This document shows positions 10,350-22,620 of a DNA stretch of 64,000 nucleotides, piece after piece. Made by a program: the position numbers and the translations under genes. This DNA is from Mactromeris polynyma. Its lineage: Eukaryota; Mollusca; Bivalvia; Venerida; Mactridae. The notes under the pieces were generated by a model. The model did not search any database. It saw only the letters and a program-made list of their open reading frames with translations, and had not been told where the DNA came from. Where the stretch lies: positions 1,054,001 through 1,118,000 of the forward strand of contig JASFXZ010000055.1 of NCBI GenBank assembly GCA_032209605.1. The letters run 5' to 3'. Within the stretch, counting starts at the first letter, position 1; each line of letters opens with the position of its first letter.

Positions 10350-11539
10350 ACCTGCTAAGCCAATCGTAAAACGTCGGCGGACAGCGTAACAAAGCCTAAC
10401 CGATCGACATGATATGCATGGATCAGTATTGAATCACACATAAAGGTTGCTGGGACAGTATTAGAATGTGCATATCTTACATTCAGGATACATCTTCACT
10501 TAAATATGGGATTGTATTAAACTAGATCTATGCCGATGTGTTGAAATAAATCTCGTATTTACGACCCTTATTTGAAATGAAAGTGATTCGTATGTATCGC
10601 TCGTAGAATTACTGAACTCGGCACTTTAATTGTTCGTACAATTTGATGAATTTACATTACGCCAAGTCTCTCTTCCTCTAGATAAACGTTCTGCCTTTTT
10701 CTTGTAACAGTAACAACAGACAAGCTTAATAAGCCTTAACATCTTCCCGGACTTTTTGTGTACAGCACCCTTAAGTAAACGACTAACTGTTTAAAGCGGG
10801 GTTACTATTTATGTACATTATGCAAAAAATACATTTTAATTATTTACCAACGAAAATATTTTATATCGCTGAATTTGACATAGTTTGTAATAAATACGAA
10901 TTTCTTCTAAGAAATTTCGCTGTCACTTAACTTCTGACTTTACGTACGTGATTTCAAGGTTAATTGTACAGATTTAAACCTTAGACCTGATATAGTGCCA
11001 AGATTGATATACCTATCACAGCCAAAGTATGCTACAAGTACATAAATAATTAATTCAATCACGTCTGCAAATGCCTTCATGGAAGATTTAATCTGATATG
11101 TTCGAACTAGTCATTTGGTTTGAACCAAAGCGCGTGAAGAAAATCTCACAAATTGACTAAAGTTTGGCTAAGAAACTGGCGGATAGTAAGAATCTGGATA
11201 TGCATTATTATTGCCCGATAAGAGTTAAAATATACTAGTGTTTAGAAATACAAAAACATATTCTAGGTTCAAAAGCAGCTGCAACAATGGCAAGAACATA
11301 ATTGTAGTTAAACAGTTTTAACACAGCCAAGTATATCGTAGAATTTTAATGATATACGAGTTTAATTCTATTACCGATATAAACCAACACTACTTTAATG
11401 CAGGCTAGTGACTTACTGTTTTACCATTTCGAATACTTTTAAGACCAATCTCTTAGGGGTTTCACATTCTGTCTTGTCAACGAAGGTCGATGATAATGAG
11501 TGTAAGCCATATCAAGTCTTTAATAATTGATGATAAACT
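10350..11539. other. AT-rich sequence, nothing recognised
   Basis: No open frame with a recognisable domain and no clear repeat were seen. It leads into the second retrotransposon relic and may include its decayed 5' part. Confidence 0.4.
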
Positions 11540-11572
11540 TATTCAGGGAGAGCAAGACGTTGTAGAATCTTT

Positions 11573-11694
11573 GAATAAGCATTTTATAAATATTTCAAAC
11601 ATGATAAAACAATCAGAATTCTCTAAAGAAAATGAATAAGCATTTTATAAATATTTCAAACATGATCAACAAATCAGAATTCTCTAAAGAAAAT
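11573..11694 (+). repeat. Tandem 61-bp duplication in the retrotransposon
   Basis: The stretch starting GAATAAGCATTTTATAAATA occurs twice back to back with few differences. Sixty-one is not a multiple of three, so the duplication disrupts the frame. Confidence 0.85.
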
Positions 11695-12507
11695 TTTAAA
11701 GGTTTAGAATCATCTTTAAATAATATCTTGAAAGATGAACAATTTGATATTGAATTAATAACGCCACTTGAAGTTAAAACAGAAATCAATCGATTAAATT
11801 GTAGTAAAGCCACATGCTTGGATGGTATTGGAGCCAAAATTCTTAAATACTGTGGAGACCATATTGTTCTGCCATTAACTGCCATTATAAATAATGGTAT
11901 CATTCAAGGCATATACCCAACACCCTTAAAGACGCTTACGTTCTTCCGATTAATAAAAATTCAGACAAATAAAATCCAAATAACTATAGACCGATATCGA
12001 TTCTTCCAACCATATCAAAAACATTCGAAAAACACATTGCAAAACAACTCATGAAGTACTTTTCTGAAACAAATATCAATCTGGTTTCAGAGAAAAACAT
12101 CTTTCAGTCAGCTCTAATACGTCTGGTAGAAAACTGGTTGCAAGAAATTGATGAAGGTCACGTGATAGGATCAATATCACTCGATTTAAGAAAGGCATTT
12201 GATATGGTCGATTACACGATCTTTCTTCATAAACTTAAACTTCATCATTTCTCCTAACATTCACTAAACTATTTCAATTCGTATCTTTCAAAACGAACGC
12301 AGGTAGTACAAATTGGGATATCAAATACTATGTCAACTAAAATGGTTATTAAGAATGGAGTACCCCAGGGTTCTATATTAGGTCCTTATTGTTCCTTTTT
12401 ATATATAAATGACATCACTTTAAATATTAATACTTCTAAGATAGATATATATGCAGACGACTCGACACTTTACGCTAGTGGCAAAACAAAAAAGAAATTG
12501 AACGGAA

Positions 12508-12690
12508 ACTTCAAATTGACACTTCAAAATGGTGTAAAACTGAAACTTCAAATTGACACTTCAAAATGGTGTAAAACTGAAACTTCAAATTGACACTTCA
12601 AAATGGTGTAAAACTGAAACTTCAAATTGACACTTCAAAATGGTGTAAAACTGAAACTTCAAATTGAAACTTCAAAATGGTGTAAATTAA
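12508..12690 (+). repeat. 37-bp tandem repeat inside the reverse transcriptase
   Basis: About five partial to complete copies of a unit containing ACTTCAAATTGACACTTC and AAAATGGTGTAAAACTG follow the YADD block. Normal sequence resumes at the residues KLNNMATNP. Since 37 is not a multiple of three, each added unit shifts the frame. Confidence 0.9.
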
Positions 12691-13003
12691 ATAATATGGC
12701 TACAAATCCTCCGAAAACGACATGCATGCTGATTGGTTCAAAACCTAGAGTTAACCGTATGGAAGATTTGTTTCTAAACATTAATGATTTGCCACTCCAA
12801 AATGTTCCTTATCAAAAGTTACTGGGTGTTTTAATAGATCGAAATTTAGGCTGGGATAAACAAATACTAAACGTAACAAAGACAATACACTCAAAGCTTT
12901 CGCTTTTAAAGTGTAGTTCATACTTTATAACTGATAATATGAAATTATTATTCTATAACTATTATATAATACCTACTTTCGATTATTGTTGTATTGTATA
13001 GGG

Positions 13004-16000
13004 CAAGAGTAAACAATCCAATATCACAAAACTTACAATTCGTTCAATGAAATATTTGACACAATTTAAAAAAAGATATTATACATTCCTTTTAAATTTC
13101 AATAACAAAAAGCAATTGGATTGTTTCTTCACTTTTTATCAATTGTGTGTGTCTGTCGTATATTACTTTTAAATGTTGTTTCTTCAAGTGAAGATATTTA
13201 ACACATTCTGTCAACATTGTTAATATTATTTCTACATGTATGTAATATGTTTTATAAATAATCAATTCATTATAACTTTAAGAACCCATTTTAACCTTTA
13301 TTTAACCTTTTTATAATGATTTATGGAAGGCCACATGGAAATAAGACGTGCTTTGTATTTGTTAGTATTATGTTTTTATATGTACCAATGTAAAATTTAC
13401 TGTCTTTTGTGTTTAAATGATTTTGAACAGCTTACTTTTTGTCAAGTCACCGCACAAAATGAGCTCCGTCGGTCTAAACAAGGTATTGTTGCATGAAGTG
13501 ACAGAATAACATGTTAAGTACCACGCATTGTAGGTTAAATTCATTTTTTTCCTAAAAAAGGCAGTTTTATGCTTTGATTATTATTCTTATTATCACAGAG
13601 ATGTTTTATATCACATTGGTGTTCAGTTGTATATTTATGCCGTTTTTTGATGCTGTTTAATTATGCACCGAGATGAGCTGACTTAATAATTATTCCTTTG
13701 TTGAAGATGTGTCTGGCCGATCTGAACCCTAAAATGTTTTAATGGTTCATCCAGTATTGTTGTTACATAGGCTTAAACATCCTTAAGAAGAACCATTGCA
13801 ATGTATAACCGATTAAAACGATATTGTTTTATCTTATTACTAACAGACAAAAAATGTAGACGACCCGCTTTTTAAATTTTATGATAATACAATCTTCTTT
13901 TTTCGACAAAATACAGATTAATAATTAGATTAAGTGTATTCTTTGATAATGCATATTTACTGATTTTTAACTATATAGAGTATATGTTCATGTTTGTTTA
14001 GGTTAACAATTGAACAGAAAATGAGCATAATATAACTTTAAGTACTATCCTGACCCTCATAAAGCTACTGACAATTTCCGAACTTTATGATCAAAATATG
14101 ATCGATCAAAATATGTAGAAAAATATATATGGGGTACAAATCTATATCCTTAAGACTGACAGTAGAGTGTTGTCCAGTATAAAGTAACACTCATCTTACA
14201 AAGGCTTTATTTCTAAAAAGGATGTAATCTGGATTGTTCTCCCTTATTTACTTAGCCTATTATAGTATTTGTATTTTGTTACAAACGTTTATTGCATACA
14301 TGTGCACATGCTCTTTTCTGTGTGTACCGATGTTTAGTAGTATATGAACATGTTCTTGTTCGTAGCTTAAAATGGTGTGTACCCGCCGCCTCATTTTTAA
14401 GGCGACGATAAACAACATGTTCATTGCTAATTGAAACTGAAAACCTATTCTACCGATTGAGATATCCAGACGAACATTCATGCCCTTAGGTACAAAATGT
14501 CCTACGTTACATACGAACAGTTCACCTTTTGCTTGTCCTAATTGTCGTATCATATAGCCGATTATTACGATTAATTAATTGGTATAAGTTGATATGTTAA
14601 GGATTTAAACAACATTGTATTGATAATTAATTAATCATTTGTACTTTAATCAAGACAAATATTTACAATGTGTCCAACCTGATACAGTCCATTAAGAAAT
14701 ACACAATGCATATTAATGAATTTTGAACATTGTGAAATGATGTCGAAGACTGTTTAAACATTGAGCAAGTGACTTGTTTACATTTGATGGCTATCAAAAC
14801 ACGCCCTACAGTTTTGTTTACTTTGTTGAAAGAACCGTTTGTGAGCGTCCTAGTTAATCGTGGTAGTTGCATCTGATTATCGAATCAATAGCGTTGGATT
14901 ATTGACCTCAACAACGTATCGAATACCCGACGGTGAACATTCATGTTGTTCAGATTAGAACTTCTTTAGTATATCAACGTGTGTTAATAAAAAACTTTCA
15001 CTTTGTCATTTACAGAAATAAAAGAGAATATAAAGTAAAACAATGCATTTGGAAGTTCTTGTTTATCATACATATACAGTGTTCGGTGATTTTGTCAGAA
15101 CACATATAAACTGACACAGAGACATTGAACATACGAGCATTCACCTAATGATTTATCTTTAACAAAAAGTTCGAAGTTAAAGAAATGATTGTATTCCTAC
15201 GACACACTGTTTCCGGTCACGATTGAATGAAACATCCAGTTCACTCTAATAGTGTTTCTATGTCTTTGTTGCTGTTTATGTGCTCCGTGCTATTCTATAA
15301 AACGCTAGGTTTCAATTTAATCCCCAAATTGTTGTTCCAAGCCGCGAATTCAGTGTGTGTTGCCACATTTATCTTCACTTTGAATTGTGCTGTGTTGGTC
15401 CCCTAATACCTCCCATTTTAGGTTTATTTTACCCCCTACCACTTTTATTTCTAGACAGTAAACTAATAGTGTTGCTACCATTCTCTTTATGTTTAACTTT
15501 GTGCAGACTTGTTTTAATATTTCTACCGTGTTATACACAAGGGATCTGTATTGGGAAGCCAACTTTCTCACACCTTCTGTAACATGCTGCGTAAATTATG
15601 TGTACGCTTCACGTAATGAACCACTAGACGGCGTACCTATCACTGGAAACCCATAGACAATAATGTATCATTCACATTCGTATTGCATGCTATGCAAGTA
15701 TATATCAAAATATAATAAAGCATTTAGGTAAACGGGACTCAAATGAAATTCCACATTTAACGAAACTTGAAACAAATGACGCCATTTTGGTACAAATAAT
15801 ACTTCTTTTTAGTCTGTTATGGTTGAAACATGTCTAGAATAGTGGAAACAAGGGTCGTAATAAGCGGATGTTTTAATTTCAATAACAAAAGGAAAATAAA
15901 TAAGCACAAACAGGCAGCCTCTCTTGGGATTGATGTAATCGCCAAAATTCGTCTTTGAGTCTCGTCTGCTCAGATTATGTAGGCAAACACTGATGCATAT

Positions 16001-16317
16001 TTCACCCGAAAACATTATGTTATGAATTCCAAAATCATATTTGTTGATTATATAGACTTAGCTATGCATTAGAATAAGGCCATTACGTAGTATGAAGTTT
16101 ACCAGTGGCAATTATGTGGAATGATTTTGTGGCACCTTTGTTGCTGTAATATGGATTTCGCGAGAAGTTTTGTTACTAATTTAATAAATTCAAAATACAT
16201 CAAAATTGGACCCATATTCATTTTTGCTATTTTATCCGTACGTAAAGCTAGATTGGAAATACACCATCGTGACGATTTAGAGAAATGAACAAATAATTAT
16301 TGATAGTCCTGAGGGAG
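13004..16317. other. AT-rich stretch, no recognised gene
   Basis: The first several hundred bases are probably the retrotransposon 3' region. Beyond that I see only short open frames with no motifs, including opposed frames at 15350-15582. Confidence 0.4.
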
Positions 16318-16580
16318 TGATTGTGTTTGTTTGTTTGTTTGTAAAACAGCATTACAGTCATGGACGGCCGTCAGTTGGTCATCAAGTGTTCCTTCTGGCT
16401 TACAACCAGTACCAACCTGTCGTTCTGCAAGCAACTGACAACATCCAACATGGTAGGGGAAATTTCTCTTCGGATTTTTAGCTTCAGTCTTTCGTGGTGA
16501 ACAATCATCTGATCCGAGGTTTGAACCTTCGACCTCAAGGTTGTCAACCGCTTGCTTTACTGACTGAGACAACCTAGCAC
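16318..16580 (-). repeat. tRNA-derived SINE with AAAC tail (copy A)
   Basis: On the minus strand a tRNA-like head has an A box near TCTCAGTCAGTAAAGCAAG and a B box GAAGGTTCAAACCTC. A body follows, then the conserved 3' region GGTACTGGTTGTAAGCC, AACTGACGGCCGT and a tail of AAAC repeats (seen as GTTT repeats at 16322-16342). It shares the 3' region with copies at 29.5, 34.4, 58.6 and 60.2 kb. It gives the simplest full-length view of the family in this window, with one copy of the segment amplified at 58.7-60.0 kb. Confidence 0.8.
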
Positions 16581-16591
16581 GCTTCAATTTA

Positions 16592-16738
16592 CAGTCCAGC
16601 CCCGTTTATTCGACAAACGTCTATCCTAATACTTGATATCAACCGAGACAAATATCAGTTCCCGATGTATTCGAAACCATGTAGTATTCGAAATATATAT
16701 TCGGATGAATTCGAATTCGAATGAACCAGGTCCGACTG
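16592..16738. mobile_element. 147-bp MITE with TA target duplication
   Basis: The left end CAGTCCAGCCCCGTTTATTC and right end (reverse complement CAGTCGGACCTGGTTCATTC) form terminal inverted repeats of about 22 bp flanked by TA. The interior is rich in TTCGAA motifs. Length, TA flank and CAGT start suggest a Tc1/mariner-related, pogo/Tigger-type non-autonomous element. It sits 10 bp beyond the head of SINE copy A. Confidence 0.7.
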
Positions 16739-19700
16739 TATATAATTAAACGCATATGCGTTTGCTTTAGAATTATTTTAATTTGGTTCATTGCATAAAT
16801 CTTAATTTAAAAACGACCGTTTTAGATTGATGTTTCTGTTATATGTTATAATCTATTTCTGTTGGTGTGAATGGATGATGTGTACCATCCTCATGACAGA
16901 ATGTATCATTCAGACCAGACTTGTGTCTCATATGTAAAGTAGTTAATTTAATTTCATCTGACCTCATCTTTTGGGACTATGTTTTAGACTCAGATTAATC
17001 ACGAGCGTCCAAAATTACTTTCACATAATAAACAATTACATGTATAATCGTGTCGCTATCTCTGAATTAGTGGCGTCTCATTTCGATAGTAGCCGAAATA
17101 TTGCTGGGGATTTCTTTAGTCATCATTTCACATCCGAAATACGTGAACTCGTGATATTACGAACTGCACAATGTTCACTATCCATGATTACACGATTTTA
17201 TATATTAAAAGTGGAATCAAATGCTGTGTAATCGTGGACTTAGCCCTGGTGCTCTTGACTGAGTGTCTCGGCCGGCCGAAACGTTTACTTTGAAGAAATT
17301 AAAGTGCTCAAAGCAGGACACTGTCGCCTGAATAATGGTGCATGGAATAATAGAATAGGACCTCGGTTCTATTTTGCTGGTTTTCGGAGCTCGAGGTAAT
17401 GCTTAATATGGACAGACGGGGGCATTCGACCTGGGCTAGTCATTAAAGGCTAGTGCAAGGATTGGCTAGTCTAGCGGGCTAGGTGTGGTATAATGTCACG
17501 TGTCTATGACGTGGTAGATGTGAGGCAGCAATATATCTGCTGTATGTCATTAAGTTTACATCCCTAAACGTAGGCTGCAACACTAACATCAGTTTGTCTG
17601 AATTTGTTTGAATATTAAGAGTAACGACGTTCTTACGAAACACTTGAAGTGTTTCTGAATTGTCAACACATTGCCAAGGTATTTGAAATACGTATGTATA
17701 GAACATTTTATGTTGCATTCTGAAGGACTATTTAGTTATCGGGATATACCTGCTTTTCAGTACATACAATATGAAATTCTAAACGGGGCGCAGATGTAGC
17801 ACGCTTGAATATAAAGATATGTACACTGGTCCGCAAAAACTTTGGCAATACGATATGGCGTAGTGTAATGTCACACTCAGAAATGTGGCCTTTAAGGGAT
17901 ATTCACTGTAAGCATTTTAGCTTGTTTTACAGTTGTATGTATCACAATAATATATTGCCTTTAATACATCGAGGCAAGTGGGGGCCTTATAAATCGCCAA
18001 AGCAGACGTTTTTTTATCGCAATACAATGCAGACAACAGCATGAGTCCGACAACTGACTGCTGTACACAACCGAGTTACTGTCAAAAAACGCTAAACTCC
18101 AGTTTTGATCTGTCATCATTTCATTGTTAGCTCTATCAAACATCTCTGTACGATGTCATACATAATGATATAATATACAACAGACATACATTGTGACTGA
18201 AACTAATTTGCCATTGATGTACAACTGTTGTTAGACAACATACACTAGATGCTGGTACATACATTTCTAGAAACTTTGACTTGCACAATATAATCATTCA
18301 CTTATTATGATCCGCACTGGGTTTACTTCTATGGATATAAGTATATGTTGTTAAATTATTCAAATGTGTGTTTTATTTATATTTGTTTACCAGTACAAAC
18401 GGATAAATAATGTATCAGAGGCATTAAAATTATATTAATATGTATATATAAAGCCAATTTTGTATTGGTGCCTTGTTGGCATGCCGTCAAATTGGTTTAT
18501 GTCCCGTGCAGTTATACTTACAGTTCCAAGGCTCTGATGCCGTTGTGTTGTTTTAAGTGTAGTGTATGTATGTTGTGCAGTTATGTGTTGTTCACAAGAC
18601 ATTTCTGCTAAGTTGTTCGTGTCTGTGATGGGAGATACTGTGTTGTCAATATGGGTTTCCTTGCGCAACTTTGTCTAACTCTTACAAGACACACACCTTG
18701 AGAGTAATGTTCTGGCTACATTATTTCCAATTTCACCATTGTGCACCAGTTTCACTCTATTTTTACATTTCCGTGTGATATAAGTCATACATCTTGCATT
18801 TATCTATGTAGTGATCCTTTAGTTTTTTTTAAATATATAATGATAACAAATCAGTGTCAATTAATAATATAAGACTCTAATATTCTTTTGATTTAGACAC
18901 TCACAACATAATACTCTAACATAAATATAGACATTATTATCATCGTATTAATATTGCGCTCCGATCTATTGTGAGCGTGTATGAATCGCTTCATTATTTA
19001 TACGTTTCATACCTCAGAGCACCAGCATCAAGGCGTCAGCAAACTCACACGTGCTGTCTATATTACCAACACTACCATTTTCACTGTTAACGCTACATGG
19101 CATTTTTCTCTTCTTTGATGGCTGGATGGTAGTTTCCAACCATCCGATCTTTCCATTTCACAATCAAAGGACTGAAGGTCCTAAGAGACGCTTCCGAGGT
19201 AAGACAGCACGTTTTCCATATTATCGTATTGGAAATTAATACGCGTCTGTTCGGGTAAACTCATTTGCCAAAGAATGACATAAATAACTCTAGAAAAGCC
19301 GTTTATTTCAAGACTCCCGCCATTACACAACTGATATATCTTTGATAAATCAGCCATTATACCCATCAAATATATATTAAAACCATAGGACTTTACATGT
19401 TCTTTTTTTTGAGACGATGAATATGGTGGTACTTCTAGTATGACGATGATAGCCATGAGACACTAACGCGCCTCAAAATAATCAATTTGACATTGACGCA
19501 GTTCTGACCGCATGTTGCCGATTTAGAATCCTTACCAAAAAGAAGCAATTTTTCCTGCCTAGCGTAGAAATTCTGAGTTATTGGAGATGATTGTCATTAT
19601 TTTCATTTGTAACAGGGAATGACATACGGTGTCATTGCATACCCATCAAAAACGTTTATCACACGTGCTTCATGACAGAAAACTATTTAATAGTTGTCCA

Positions 19701-19984
19701 ATGGCAGCAAAGTGTCTTCGAAGGCAGTTTTGAGTTTAATGTCTTATTTCTTGCAAAATTCCATCGGCAAGGAAGTCACTCGTTATCAACTTATAAAACA
19801 ACATTTGTTTTAAATCACATTAAATTGTTGTTCAAATTTACACTAAGAATTTGAACAACAATTTTACACTAAGAATTCCATTCCCAAGTGAAATCATTTT
19901 GGTTCGAGGCATTTGAACTGAATTTGTTGTGATATAACGTGCACGTGACAAACAGCGCTGTTAACGACGACAATGCTGTTTGAA

Positions 19985-20215
19985 AAGGACATAAGAGTTT
20001 CCGGTTTTCTCTAATGTTGTCCTTTAAGTAACAACATAAAAGCACATTTAGATAATCCAGCGGAAAGCCGACCATAATAGTATGCGACAGCTGATATTCT
20101 CAGACATATGACACTAATTACCATCTATGTGAGATTTGTGATCAGCGGAAATGTGTTAACGGCTGTTTATTAAGAAATCAACACAGACACAAACAAATGG
20201 TGTTTTGGTTTTCGT
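19985..20215 (+). repeat. Diverged duplication, copy 1 (partner 24720-24950)
   Basis: Shared landmarks in the same order are ACATTTAG, TAATCCAGCGGAAAGC, CAGCT, ATATGA, ACTAATTA, CATCT, and ATCAACACAGAC. Similarity is clear but imperfect, with indels. Confidence 0.65.
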
Positions 20216-22398
20216 CTTTTGATTAAGAGCATTCGTTTTGTAGTGGAAGAGGTAAATGTATGACTATTGAATACACGCATGTCTTTGTTAATTCAATAAA
20301 TATGCATTATGAAAGTCAGAGTGGGCTTGGGTAACTTGTTGCACAAACTTAATCAAATAGCTACAGTAAAGTAACTTTGCTGCTACTGCTATCTGAAAGA
20401 TAAACATAAACAGTATTTGACTAGATATTTTATCATATGAGCTTCGTGTTTATTAGAAGGAATCACTCATACTAGATGCCTTTAATGTAGTTTAAATGAT
20501 CCAAAAGCTTCTCTAAAAACACTAAATAAGGAAGAAATATTTCCTGTGGTAACATTATTTGAAATAGGTGTTCCTTAAAATGCGCAATGGGAGGTTCATA
20601 ACAACACCGCATTTCCGTACGTGATTCAAAACTTTTGCATTGGTTTATGAAATTATGAATAGACTAGACTATCTTATTTTGTTTATCTGGTGATTGCATA
20701 CCGTGTAGGACCTTATGGTCAGTCCAATTAACTAAAACAAGTCGACAAAATTGTAATAAGACGTGTTTCCCAAATGGTTCTAAATGCATCGATCAGACAT
20801 TTCAGCTGCAGTTATAACAACACATAGACCGAAAATAACCGTAACTCACTACTCAACTGACAACATTAACTCTACTTAGTCTGAGTAAAGCAATTTGAGT
20901 GTCTGATGTGAATAACAATGTTTACTGGTGTCTAAGTATTGTTCGTATTCATTCTCTTTGATATATATATATTTATTGCGGTAGTTGCGTACATGGTACA
21001 TGGATAGTTAAGACATGCAATACTATAAAAATAGTAGTTATGACATGTGTATACTATCCATGCCATACATACCAACACCTAGGACAGTACAAAAAAGAGT
21101 AAACCATATTTCCATTGTGGTCCTAAATTTGTATGTGAATTTGATATTTAAGGGGATTCATTGCATATAACCATTGTACTCAGCACCGAGAGCTTACACT
21201 CATTCTGAGATCAGAAATCAACTCTCTAAGAATGTGCATTTAAAAGACTACACAGCACACAGTATTCATTTGATCCATTTGTCTCTCTCAAATCTCCAGA
21301 CTCAATGTACATTTTACATCTGAGCGCTATGTGGAGAGTATCGGTTATGTTTTCGGACAATGGTCGATTTTTTTATTTTTCGTTTAATGTAACATTTTGG
21401 TAATATAAAGCCTCATTCCTCGACAACAATTCAGCTGGCATAGAGGACACTACTGTAGCCTCGTATATCATTTATATGAGAAACAAGACATTGTTTAATG
21501 AATCCACTCTAATGCAACTTTCTAGTTAAATGCTTTTCTGCCCTGTTACCTTAACATAATTTGATAGACATTTAAACGCGTCATATACGATCCTTTTCAG
21601 TGTTTATTTATTGATGCCGTATTTAAAAGTGAAAATCATATTTTTTTATATTTTGTTGACATTCAACAACAACCTACTTATATTTATACTTAACATATAC
21701 AATCTACGTACATGTATGAATCAGTGTTGTCATTAATTATAGATGTCGAATATTCGATAGATGTAAACACATGTAATCATTCTATAGTCATAGAATATGA
21801 AGTCAAATGCACTGAGAAATAAACCATTATAACCGTATTGCCAAGAACTTAAACAGGTAGGCAGTAATTCAATCAGGTCTAGCTATACGTTATCATCCTT
21901 ACTTTCCTCACTGTCAATATGTTGCCAAAACCGACAAAGATAAATTAATGAGCGAAATCCTAAACGTTGTTTGAATTCGTATGCGATCAATCATGACCTT
22001 TGTTAACCAACAAAGCACCGATGTACAGATATAGAAGATTCGTTGTACGCAGCATGCTATTGTACAAATGCTTTTGTAAGAATACTGCTCACAGTAGACA
22101 ATATGAGTTGGTGGTCGGTGGAACATTAAAAATAAAAAAAACAGATACGTGAAGTTGTTGACGCTATTATAAATGCTGCAAAATAAATAAAGACGTCAAA
22201 CTGACAATGTCACATATCAAAGTTCACAGCCATTCCGAAAGTTAAGGAGACATGAAAACATATGTGTATACAAGATAAATTCATGAATATGCATAAATGC
22301 ACAAAATGGCCACAATCATGAGTGAAATCTGGAGAACCGCCTTGGAAAGGTCAGTGGTACAGCAATAATATACATGTATACGATTTTGATAAAACATT

Positions 22399-22620
22399 TT
22401 GTTCCTCGAGGCCAACTTATCCTCCTTGGTTTGCAACAGTGTCGATCGTTTCATCGTATATGTTTTAATATCCTTCCCTTATGTAAAACCTCTGAACGAA
22501 ATATGGCTGTTGTATTATCGAGAAATATTGTTTGAAGTTAAGAAAGATGGTAAAACAGAACCTTTTGTGGTTACAGATCCAAATTACTGGCCAGCATACA
22601 AAATACACCGAGTATTGTAA
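22399..22620 (+). other. Possible coding exon, unrecognised
   Basis: A 73-codon frame ends with a charged, aromatic-rich stretch (YYREILFEVKKDGKTE, then PNYWPAYKIHRVL) that looks more protein-like than its surroundings. About 60 bp upstream, a frame starting MATIMSEIWRTALER ends at a GTCAGT donor-like site (about 22350). A short intron to an acceptor near 22409 is conceivable but would read into a different frame and stop soon. I recognise no family. It may be chance. Confidence 0.15.

Larger units (their letters stand above)
11540..13003 (+). pseudogene. Non-LTR retrotransposon reverse transcriptase, broken in several places
   Basis: Plus-strand frames at 11632-12054, 12051-12257, 12330-12593 and 12627-13001 are consecutive parts of one LINE-type reverse transcriptase. 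Seen in order are the pre-RT region with CLDGIGAKILK, a SLDLRKAFDMVDY block with a catalytic Asp, GVPQGSILGP, and YADDSTLYASG with the paired active-site Asp residues. The thumb follows, with a KLLGVLIDRNLGWD block, and the frame stops at 13001. Breaks are a frameshift near 11935, a stop near 12257, and a 37-bp tandem amplification (12508-12690) that shifts the frame. A 61-bp direct duplication lies at the start. No apurinic endonuclease domain was found upstream. It differs in sequence from the relic at 1-914, so two lineages are present. Confidence 0.9.

Noticed and set aside
17255..17300. Hammerhead-like CTGAG...CCGAAAC near a GGCCGGCC palindrome
   Set aside because: The invariant GA after CTGAN is absent, and no stem III or I could be formed by eye.
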